NCBI GenBank assembly: GCA_012295275.1
Contig: CM022670.1
Coordinates: 2,185,835 to 2,249,834 of the forward strand
Direction: 5' to 3'
From: Chrysomallon squamiferum
Lineage: Eukaryota; Mollusca; Gastropoda; Neomphalida; Peltospiridae
Length of the DNA stretch: 64,000 nt
This document shows positions 53,865-64,000 of this stretch, piece after piece. The stretch's first letter is position 1; each line of letters begins with the position of its first letter. A program made the position numbers and the translations under genes. The notes beneath the pieces were generated by a model. That model made no database searches. It was not told the origin of the DNA and saw nothing but the letters and a program-made list of their open reading frames with translations.

Positions 53865-56800
53865 CATAAATGCCAATTATTAACTTATTAGTTATAAGTT
53901 AAGTTTTTCATCAGACTGGAGAGCACTTATCACAACTTTTGATAAACCAGTTATTGTAATTAGACTGAAATGTGAAATTGCTAACTAAATATACCAAGGA
54001 GGATAGATCCTTTAACCATTTACAAGTCAGACCAAAGTTTTAACTACAGAGCTGCAACTCATTTGTACTGAGATGAAGAACTTTGCTAAAATAAACATAT
54101 TAAAAGCTGCATGAAATATATTTTGGGTTAACAACTCACTGTATAACTACTTATTCTTCTTTATGGAAAAAAGTTAAAATTTTAAAGATAGGCTGGCTTA
54201 TAAAGGATTTTGTAAATTTAAAAATCTGTTAATGTTCAGTTTGTTGATTTGAAAATATAATGATTCAACAGCTGCGAGACATCTAGCCTAGTTTTCATCT
54301 TTTCTAAAGTAGTCATTAGTAAGTTAACTTTGCCAAATCGTAAAACACTTTGCAGACAGACAAGCACTACCCTCTTCCTTTCCAATTACTTTTTAGCCGT
54401 TTTTTTTTTTTAAAAATCACTATTATGTCATTAAATGAAAAATCAAAGTGAAAAAAAAAAAAAAAAAAAAAAAAAAAATGATCACATAAGTTATGACCAA
54501 ATAATATGTCATAAATCTTTTAAAGTACTTGAAGTCTCAACAGTTTAATGGATTTTTTAAAAATTATTTCTTTTTCTCTCTCTCACCTTGTCAAAAGAGA
54601 AGACATAGTCGTGCAAACGGTTGTGAGACAAATCTGCATATTTGATACAACCATATGCAACCGACTCCATGGCTTTCTTCAGTTCTTCTTCAGTCAGTTC
54701 CTGTAATAACAATAACAATAACAATAATAATAAATAAATTAATTAATTAATTAAAAAAGTAATAAGAATTTTAATAGTAATAATAACAACATCATATAAT
54801 CATATAATAATAATAATGAGTATGAAGATGAGTATGAAGATTATTAGGATAGTGATGATGATAATGATGGAAATGTTGAAGATGATGATGATAATATGAA
54901 GAAAAAATCTATTGGGTCATTCCGTGTCAAATCACCCAATGGTTTAAACCCGACCGTCTCAGATTTTTATGAAACTTGGTATACTTGTTGTCTGGGATCC
55001 CACAGCACCAAATCTGAAATTTTAGCTCAATCAGACCAGTGGTGTGGGAGATACGGCCCACCGAATTTTGAGATTTTTGCCAAAAATGGGTGTGACCACC
55101 AACCTTAGAACCCTCATATCTCAGGAACTACTGGGCCAATCTTCATAAAATTGGTATTGTTAGAAAGGTAAAATGACAAGGATACCAAATCTGCCATTTT
55201 TGTTTAGTTTGGAAAATACTGGAGTACCTTGACCTTTTGACCTTTGCTATGACCTTGAAATTGACCGTGTGGATCACGTGATCTTGAGATGACCTTTATT
55301 GAAATTTAATCTCCCACATGTTAACTAAAACATATAAAAAAATATTTTTTGTTTAGCCACAATATAGATTTAAAAAATGCACATAGATGAAAATAACACC
55401 TTTTCAGCCATTATCTGATTAACTAAAACCTGAATGATCAATTCTGGATGCTAGGAATCACCATCTCTCTTCATCATCGAGTAAGACATTGTAGGCCTAC
55501 ATGTATGCATAAAATTCACATATAAAAGTTTCCTGGGTATAATATTTTTTGTTTAGCCACAATAGAGATTTAAATAAATGCATACCTGCATGGATGATTG
55601 ATACAATGCATTACAATGTACATTTTCTCTGAGACTAAAAACTCATCTTTGGAGTTAAAACCCACCTGACATGTCTGAAGGAATGCCTGAAGGATATGAA
55701 AAGATGCCAAATGGCATGACATGTTCTACACAATCAGGCTGAAAGGGTTAACAGGAAGTGATGCTTCAGGCAGGTCAGGAACTCCTTTAGATTCCCTGGT
55801 GCAATCCCCATTGAGCACATGGCAATTAGAAGTTTAAGACAAAGAAGTTTCTTCATCCACATTTCTTTGACAATCTGAAGCTTTTTAAGTTGGACACAGT
55901 GTCAGATGTTGATATATAAACAATACTTTTATTTCATAAAACCTATTAAGTAATTTTATCATGTCATGTGGGCCTTGCCATTGGTTTTGAACAAGGTTTC
56001 AGTCAACAACAGTGCAACCCAGTCTGAAATCAGATGTCATCAAGTGATGTACTGCATAATGTATTTGTACACCCAGTCTTCGGCACAGAGTATGAACAAG
56101 GTCTACTTCACCTTAATAAACTGTGATTTATACTTGAGAAGATTGACATAAATGCCTAAGACATGTGGGCCTTTGGCAATAACACATGTACTCTGCTGCC
56201 ATTTTATGACCTGCTTAACTTTACTGAAAGGGTTTCAGGATTTGATTTAATATTTAGGAAAGCACTGACTTTGTTCTATTGAATTGAAGGTGCAGGCCAA
56301 TACTGAAAATCCTTATTTCTTCCAGGGCTAACTGCAGCTTTAACTCTCCTGAAAATGTGTGTTATCAACACCATCATATCAAGTCGAACTCCTCACTCTT
56401 TGAATGGGATCGAAACACGGGACATCAAGAGTATCATGAACAAGAACTTTTCATCAAATTTTCAACATTGCAGAAAAACTGTTGTGATCCCCTTAATCGC
56501 CACCCTGAGCAAGCACGCACTAGATCTTTAAGAATTGTTAGCATGGGCACTTACAAATGCTTAGTAAATCCTCCAAAGACACTAGTGCCAGGAGACAAGT
56601 TGTGCTGTGATTGTCTGATTACCCTTCAGAAATCAAAGGTCCTGCAGAAGATGGCTTTAGTATGGGTGGTATTACAATGGGAGAATTTGGTGATAACTTG
56701 CCAGACAAACGGCTGGCCGTTGTTTCCCCAGAAAAGGACTTTGATTTGAATTCTATTCTGTCGAGTTTAGGTGAAACTCCTGTCAAACTCCATTCTCTAG

Positions 56801-59800
56801 CACATTCCAGTAAATGAATGAAAGGACAGAAAAAAACTAGCATCAGCTACAGTAACATTAAAATGACATCTTAATGTCTGAATCCTACCCAGAGCGTGTG
56901 CAAATCTTGATTTTGTCACCCTTTACCATTGAAAGGACAATGAATTGAAGGAGGAAATAATCCAATTTTATGAAAGTGATGAGAACAGTAGAATGTGTCT
57001 GGGAATGAAGGATACAGTGAGCATTTGAAACAAACATAGTGAGAAGGTTAAGCATCAGAAACACCTAGTTCTCTCAAATTTATGTGAACTTTATGCATAC
57101 ATGTAGGCCTACAATGTCTTACTCGATGATCAAGAAAGATGGTGATCCCTAGCATCCAGAATTGATCATTCAGGTTTTAGTTAATCAGATAATGGCTGAA
57201 AAGGTGTTATTTTCAATGTATGTGCATTTTTAAATCTATATTGTGGCTAAACAAAAATATTACACCCAGGAAACTTTTATATGTTTTAGTTAACATGTGG
57301 GAGATTAAATTTCAATAAAGGTCATCTCAAGATCACGTGATCCACACGGTCAGTTTCAAGGTCATAGCAAAGGTCAAAAGGTCAAGGTACTCCAATATTT
57401 TCCAAACTAAACAAAAATGGCAGATTTGGTATCCTTGTCATTTTGCCTTTCTAACAATACCAATTTTATGAAGATTGACCCAGTAGTTCCTGAGATATGA
57501 GGGTTCTAAGGTTGGTGGTCACACCCATTTTTGGCAAAAATCTCAAAATTCGGTGGGCCGTATCTCCCACACCACTGGTCTGATTGAGCTAAAATTTCAG
57601 ATTTGGTGCTGTGGGATCCCAGTCAACAAGTATACCAAGTTTTATAAAAATCTGAGACGGTCGGGTTTAAATTTCTTTTTTTTTTGGGTGATTTGACACG
57701 GAATGACCCTATTATAACATGGTTATTCAAGAAATGTCTGAATCTGGGGGAAAGTTTATCCAAATATTAAAAAAAGATTAAAAAAAATGTGCAAATGTCA
57801 TGGTGCTGAACATAAATTTTTCCTCCACAATCTCAATAGGCTACTTGAAGAAAATAGTGAGACAGAGTTATGGCAAAAGCATGGCTAAATTATTTTTTGT
57901 ATCTTAAGGGATTAACTGAGTATGAGAGAGGATTGGGAGAGACAGATTTATTTGTTTCTTTTATGTGTTATAACTTATTATTACAAGTAAGGAAATGAAA
58001 CTGAAAACATTAAAATAATAACAACAACAACAACAATAAAATAAATATAAAATAAAATAGGAAGGAGTGATGTTATTATGGGGATATAAGTTATTGTCTT
58101 AGTTTTCTGATGTGTTTAAATGTAAAATACATTAACAAAAACTGTGAGATGTCAGCAGATACTGCAGCAATTACTTTATATTCCCAGAGGAGAGGACAAA
58201 ATCTAACATCATTTTTTATGTTTTATATGTGTCTGCTGTATACAAACAGACTAACACAGAATCTTCCATTCTCTTATCTTCCAAAAGTTTCCAAACAGAA
58301 AAAGGAAAGGAAATAATATTTATCTCTTTTTAAGTTATCATAATGAAAGAACTACTACAAACTTTTGAAGATATTGATCAAAAACGTCCATTTTGCTCCA
58401 AACTAGTGGAACTTGAGTAATTCAGGAGCTTTGTGTCAATCAAACTGTCCCAGACTAAGCTTGTCATAACACAAGTGCTCTTATAATGAAGCAAAAATTC
58501 TTTGTTAATTGACATTTAACCTCCAGACACACACAGAGCTAAAGCCTGGAGGCTTATTAAAGGTCAGAAAACAATTTTCCAAAACTTTCATCCATATGCA
58601 ACAGCAGCACAAAGGTTTTGATGTTTGATATTAGAGATTTTTGGAAAGCTGCATAAGCATAAATATGTGTTTGTATCTATCTCTGTGGATGTGTGGGTAT
58701 GGTGTGCATGATTTGTTGATGTCCTTGAATGAAGTTTCTGTAAACATGTTTGTAAGGTCTATGATTGTGTTGGATATAAATACATACATCCATTATTATT
58801 TTTCTCTATCTTTCTTATAGTTAATTCTGACATGCAGCCAGACAAAAGCAGACTATTTAGAGAAACACAGAATATCTACGGTTGAAATAAGCTCATAAAC
58901 ACTTGGGGATCAGATCTGATAATTTGATGACCAGGAATCCATCTCATTTGCAGCCCCTTTTCATGGAAAACAGCTCTTGCAATGAGAAAATAAATCATGC
59001 TGATTGGGAAACTACCATGCACACAGACTCTGTAATTACACTATTTCACTGTCTAACTGTGCTGTGATAGAGTTACTGTTGCACACACACATGAAATAAG
59101 AAGTCAAACCTGGCCATGTCCAACATTATCAGAAATTTTCTTCCAGTCTAAGCTAATGTCCTCAAGCATAAAAGACTTGTCTGTACAGTCTGTACAGTCT
59201 GAATAGCCTGTACAAAGCAGTAGCAATAACAAAGACTTAACAAACCATACAGTTTAATTCATGATGCTCTTAATGATCACTCTGTATACTTTGTCTGGTG
59301 TTACAAGTTTTTATGTGCTGTTCTGGTCAGAGGGGAAAATGGCATGTAAGATGCTAATAAAGATTTAATGGTGTACTTGGTCTAGAAAAGAGCTGTCTCT
59401 TAGTAAGTGTCATTTGAATGAAAAAGAAAATAAGAAAGTGAAGAAGTGGAGATAGGACTGGCTTAATTGTACAGCAAAGTATGAATGTTTACTTTTCTGA
59501 CACAATTCAGAAACTATGGATCACTGACTAATGATGTTTAAAGACTGACACTGTCAAACTGTTATGATGTATGTTTGTAAACCTTTGTCCACCATTTACC
59601 AATTAGAAAACCATGGACTAATTATTAAAGAAATTTCCTCATATACATCATCAAAATATATTCAAATCAAAGAATAAAGTATGATAATTTAATGTTAACC
59701 AAATCAAAATCCATAGATCATTAGTAATAATGTTTCTAGTCTGACGGAGTCAAGCTCTAATGGAAATATGACAGACAGTATGTTACATCAACAAATTCCA

Positions 59801-60653
59801 GTAAATTATTTAATGTTCACCAGATTTCTTACTAATTATAATCACTTCACCTTAATTTGTAACAAATACATTTTATTTTTAATGGAAGAAATATATAGGA
59901 AACATTTTCAAGTCATTATCAGCAATTCTTATATGGACCACCAGATAACAAACTGGAAACTATTAACTTAAATTTGATAACAGAATGTTATTTTCAGGGT
60001 AAAATTATTTCTCTTTGATATGCAGTATAAAAGGTAGCAACTGCAAGGCTCCATCACCTTGCTGTAATATATTTTTGAGTTCACTAACATACATACTCAC
60101 TCAGGCAAACACACACACACACACACATTTCAAAAATTAACAAATAATGTAATGCTAAATCAAACTTTAAATTGTCATCAAAGATGATTACATTAGCTCA
60201 AGTTCACAAAAAATAAATATTTTATACCTGAATAAACACTGGTGTGACAGAGACCTCAATACAAATAAATCATTACCAACTCTTACAAAACTGGTGTCAT
60301 ATTTAGAAAGTAAAATAAATCAGTTTCTTTCACTTCATTTATGTACACACACATAATCATCAGGAAACTCTGCCTCAAGCCTGTTGGTTCCCTCATTTAA
60401 ATAATGCCTCTCGTTTGAACACGACATCATTAAGAAATATGTATTCATCATTAGCAAAACTGAGGATATGGTACAATAACTCTGGAAGCAGTTTTGACAC
60501 AGATATTATAATTATTTGTGAAATCATGAAGAAGAAGAAAAAATCCCCAAATTCCTAATCAAAAACAAATCCATAATTTATTTGAAAGTATTTTTCTTAA
60601 TTATAACACACACACACACACACACACACATATGCATGTGCTTCCCTACACAG

Positions 60654-60687
<34 letters not shown>

Positions 60688-61975
60688 TTATTTATCTATC
60701 TGTCTGTCTATCTATCTATCTGTTTATATTTGTATACAACAGCACATGCATTTGTGTGACTTTTGGAATGGGAACAGCTTAGCCACCAGATCCATTATAA
60801 CTTTGTCAACAGTTATATCCAGCTGTCATGCAGGAACTGAAATAATGGGATTTGACACTTACATTAATTCTTCAAATAATGCTGCATTGGAAAAATAATA
60901 AAAACGAAGAACTGGAAATCACTGATTATTTTTTACTGATGATCAAATGAGCTAAAATAAGTATATTTACCATTAAGAAAGAAAAACTGGAACCTACAGC
61001 ATCTTGTTTTCAGCTGACCATTATTTGAAGGGAATATTAGCTAAATAGCTTATGGATAGACTACTATAATTTTTAGACCTAAGTTACCAAATTATCATTA
61101 CACTATTTCTGAAGCTGAAAATGGATTTCTTAAAAATGAATATACACTGTAGGATGAAGTGAAAACATTAACTTTAAAATGAAGGAAGGCACCGTATAAT
61201 TCATCTCATTGCACCCACACATTCCAATTATTACCCATGACTGGTTTACTAATGCTTTTGTCCTTGAGGGAAAAGTACTTAAAGATTTACTACTATCAAC
61301 ATACCAGAGTAGTCCATATTGTATTATACATATGTGTGTGTGTATGTGTGTGTCTGAGAAAAAAATATATAATTCACAATCAATTACCCTTGATATTAAA
61401 ATGTGTTGAAATTGTTAAATAAACAATGATTTATTCTTAACAGACTGACAGGTAAACTATTTATTTTTGAATTTCAGCACCTCTGTCAAGTGATACCCTG
61501 TTACTGATGTTTATAAACTTGCCAGACTAAATGTAAAAACATGCCCTCCATTACTGCAGTCATTGTATACAAGTCTAACACATTAACATATACAGACGAT
61601 GTACTGTTATGTCTTCAAGGTTTGGCTTGTGAGGATTTTACTTTTCACTAACAGATGGTTCACATGCTATGATTCTCTGATCAGCGTTCTCTGATACCTC
61701 ATTTGTAAATGAAGCAGCACTATCAGTGCAGATCAGAGAATCTTTAAGCAACATTCTGGAACATTTTTTGCAAAACCATGAAACATAGTTACCATTTGCA
61801 AAAGCTTACAAATTGGCAGTTTTCATGCTATAAACATTTCTTAAGTATGCTGTGTTCATTCTAAAGCAAACAAACTGCTAATAAATCCAAGATGAAAACA
61901 TAAACCACTTGTAGGTGGATTTATAAAGATGGTTTTTGGTAAACCAATATAACTGGTACTAACCACTAAATGTGC

Positions 61976-62027
<52 letters not shown>

Positions 62028-62272
62028 TTTATTTATTAATTGATTTATTTATTTATTTTGGTATGTTACTATAATGTGTGTTCAAATAGAACATGCTGTT
62101 GCTCAGAATTAATTTCACTGAGATGCCAGGTTGAATCTTATAGTGAAGGATTGGTGTAAAATGTTCTAAATGTTTTCTCAAAGTTCAAATCAATTTTCAT
62201 TTTTTGAATAACTCTCAACTTTTTATAGTAATGTCAAAGAAAGTTATTCTGAAATAACTCTGAGAATAAACA

Positions 62273-62303
<31 letters not shown>

Positions 62304-62523
62304 CAGTAATAATTTTCTTCTGACCTACTGATATTTATGTGATATTACATCTATTGTGGCTGCACATCAGTGAGAGATAGATTTAAAAGAGAAATAAAAT
62401 AAAATAGATCTACTGACTTTGTCTCTCCCCTTCTCTTTGAGTGTGGCCTCAGCTTTCTTTAGCCCCTCGTCAAGCAAGTCAACCAGCCTCACAGTCTCTC
62501 CAGATCGGGTCTTGAACTTCTTT
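46367..62523 (-). CDS. RARS1: Cytosolic arginyl-tRNA synthetase, C-terminal third (5' partial)
   Basis: A class I synthetase that charges tRNA-Arg; in animals it belongs to the multi-synthetase complex. Five coding exons are visible: 62523-62418, 54700-54587, 51364-51306, 49281-49034 and 46476-46367 (TGA at 46369-46367). Phases agree and encode about 211 residues of a protein near 660 in human. The first visible exon carries [17 protein letters not shown], the ArgRS counterpart of the KMSKS region. Next come [16 protein letters not shown] and [20 protein letters not shown]. The DALR-type anticodon-binding domain follows, with [20 protein letters not shown], then [10 protein letters not shown] and the end [10 protein letters not shown], close to the human terminus. 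The preceding exon (expected to encode a GFGVVLGED-like stretch) was not found before 64000. Introns are long, up to 7.7 kb. Confidence 0.97.
52869..53525. repeat. Tandem duplication, 434-bp period, in a RARS1 intron
   Basis: TCAGCCTGCAATACCAACAG occurs at 52901 and again at 53335. From about 52869-53095 and 53303-53525 the two copies match almost base for base over some 220 bp, including GGAGGAAGTCAGTTTTGATT and GGTGAACGTTTCCAATTAAC. The sequence between the copies is less related. It could be a segmental duplication or two copies of an unknown dispersed repeat. Confidence 0.93.
53834..53863. repeat. (GT)n microsatellite
   Basis: Fifteen GT units in the same RARS1 intron as the 434-bp duplication. 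Confidence 0.93.
54914..57709. mobile_element. DNA transposon with ~610-bp terminal inverted repeats
   Basis: The left arm (about 54914-55524) and right arm (about 57080-57709) are near-identical inverted copies starting GGGTCATTCCGTGTCAAATC. Differences are few substitutions, a short T-rich insertion near the right tip and a short deletion in the left arm. TATT flanks both sides (54910-54913 and 57710-57713), consistent with a 4-bp target duplication. Part of the left arm (a GTTTAGCCACAATA stretch) recurs just inside it near 55550. The interior carries a broken reading frame. A GGG terminus with a 4-bp duplication would fit a Sola2-like element as I recall that group, but no transposase is visible to confirm it. 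It lies in the 7.7-kb RARS1 intron. Confidence 0.88.
56357..56817 (+). pseudogene. Broken cysteine-containing ORF inside the long-TIR element
   Basis: An open stretch (56357-56749) contains [19 protein letters not shown] and, 22 residues later, [11 protein letters not shown], a C-C...C-x2-C-type spacing that suggests a small zinc-binding module. A second frame (56611-56817) continues with acidic, low-complexity sequence and ends in a stop at 56815-56817. The natural continuation seems to need a frame change near 56610, and no clear ATG begins the first stretch, so I read this as a decayed gene. I recall similar CCDP...LxPGxKLC modules in uncharacterised invertebrate proteins but cannot name a family. 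It may be captured host sequence or part of the transposon's own gene. Confidence 0.45.
57710..62417. other. Remainder of the 7.7-kb RARS1 intron
   Basis: This stretch is mostly unique, moderately AT-rich sequence without recognisable exons. It includes a (CA)n tract at 60606-60630, a (TATC)n tract at 60655-60720 and TTA/TTTA arrays near 61980-62060. The open frames through the TATC tract are repeat artefacts. Confidence 0.6.
60606..60720. repeat. (CA)n and (TATC)n microsatellites
   Basis: About twelve CA units, a 24-bp gap, then about sixteen TATC/TGTC/TTTA units. Confidence 0.93.
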
Positions 62524-64000
62524 CTGAAATAAACAAATACTTTTCTTATCAAAACCCCTAAAATAAACATCTGTGCTATTTATACTTTAGAATAGTTAGA
62601 TAAATATTAAATTAAAAAAGGAAATAAGAAGAAGGAAAAGAAAGCTGGAAAAAAAGAAGAAAAAAGTAATAATAATAATAAATAATAAAAATAAAAAAAA
62701 ATAAAAAAAATAAAAAAAATAAAAAATATATAAATAAATAAATAATTATATAAACTCTTTGTTCTAAAATAAAAAGAGGAAGTAAAAATGAAAGAAGACA
62801 TAATTAATACATTTTTAATTATAGTATTTTACTATGGTTAAGAACCATACTGATACAGTGAAAGGAGACTTGCTCTACGAGCAATTTATTAACAGCAATT
62901 TTTTATTTAATTATTTAATGGGCATCTTTTCATAGAGAAAAAACCTGTAACAAATGGCCCAATATTCTTACTGAACAAGATTAATGTACATATTATATTA
63001 AATATATATTTATTTAAATGTCATAATAAAAAACAGATAAAGGCTTGAATGAAGGTATTTGAACAACTTATTTGTAAGCAAAGCAAACTCACAAAAAACC
63101 TTAGACTTTATGCATTTAATAAAGGCAATAATAATAGTAATAGTAATAATAAATAAATGAAAAACAAATGGGAGAAACACATACTACTATGGCTTTTTTT
63201 GAAATTAAAGTTTTATGGTTTTGATGAAAAGAATTAATGGTTAAAATGTTGAGAAAATATAGTCAAATTTTATTTTTTGAATTCATTTTTTTTTTTCCTT
63301 TCACATTCAGTGCTTCTTCTAAAACAAATGGCCCAGAAACTATTACTGAAATATGCAAGTAACATATTTATAAATAAAAGAGAATACTCAACATGTCTTA
63401 GGCTAATGGTGGAACTGGTCTGTGTCAGAATAACATTAACAGTATAAGGAGAATTGTAAATCTTGTTTAAATGTATCAAGTAAGAAGTGGAATGTGTCTC
63501 ATCTGTAAATAACAATCCTATAATGACAGTCTTTTTATAAAGCAGTTATGTTCAGCATACTACTGTTTAATAATTTTTTTACTTCTTTTTTTTCAGCATC
63601 ATTATATTCAAAACACAAAAATGAACACATAACAATCCATACATCATCACTATTATGGACTTTCTTCTGTTTTTCTTTTTTTTAAAATTACACAAGAACT
63701 TTATAATGACACATAGACATCTGTAGGTGTATTTGCACACATTCACGTACAAATAAAATTATATTTTCTGAAACTGTGATTTGCTGAACATCTGTTGGAA
63801 GAAATAGTGTGACACACAGTTAATGACTGCTTCGATCTACAAAGTTTCATTAACGAGTTACCTCCCCAAGGACTCTCACTTCTGTTAATGAGAACAATTT
63901 TGATTAACAACAGTTTTATAAGAAACATGAGCCAAAGGAGAAACGTATCTGAACAACAGCTGATAGTTTGCCCCATTTTCTTTCATTTCCATTGGAGTAA
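62524..64000. other. RARS1 intron running off the right edge
   Basis: AT-rich with AAAT arrays (62665-62750). No exon could be matched to the expected upstream part of arginyl-tRNA synthetase on the minus strand. Confidence 0.6.

Noticed and set aside
60582-60898. Ile-Tyr-Leu-Ser repeat protein
   Set aside because: It is translation of the (TATC)n microsatellite.
63743-63976. Possible upstream RARS1 exon on the minus strand
   Set aside because: The translation does not match the expected arginyl-tRNA synthetase sequence before KKFKTRSG, and the splice phase cannot be made to fit.

Overview
The window is strongly AT-rich animal nuclear DNA. It shows phase-consistent GT-AG introns, dense microsatellites ((TC)n, (CA)n, (TAA)n, (AATAT)n), long A/T homopolymers and decayed DNA transposons. 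It holds two egghead-type beta-1,4-mannosyltransferase genes (a family known from invertebrates) next to a FANCB-like gene (absent, to my knowledge, from flies and nematodes). That combination suggests a lophotrochozoan, perhaps a mollusc. The organism is an inference; no sequence here names it.

Layout. (1) 1-1184 (+): 3' part of an egh-type gene, cut by the window edge. (2) 1185-13335: gene-poor, AT-rich spacer with a 221-bp TC tract. (3) 13336-14703 (-): a second, complete egh paralogue with a single coding exon, tail-to-tail with the first. (4) 14704-20265: spacer with an AATAT array, a degenerate minisatellite and two Tc1/mariner-type transposon remnants, apparently nested. (5) 20266-35487 (-): a complete PFAS gene (de novo purine synthesis), 24 coding exons and about 1331 codons. 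All splice phases agree. Its introns carry a 79-bp tandem repeat, a 256-bp MITE and a 170-bp foldback. (6) 38203-43303 (-): an eight-exon FANCB-like gene (Fanconi anaemia core complex), 939 codons, with a short upstream ORF. (7) 46367-62523 (-): the last five coding exons of cytosolic arginyl-tRNA synthetase RARS1. Earlier exons lie beyond the right edge. Its introns hold a 434-bp-period tandem duplication and a 2.8-kb transposon with inverted repeats of about 610 bp.

The genes do not form a pathway: glycolipid mannosylation, purine synthesis, DNA crosslink repair and tRNA charging are simply neighbours. From 13 kb to 64 kb every recognised gene is read on the minus strand. I found no tRNA, rRNA, CRISPR or viral genes. 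The most unusual object is the long-inverted-repeat element in the RARS1 intron, with near-identical arms, a probable 4-bp target duplication and a broken cysteine-containing reading frame.
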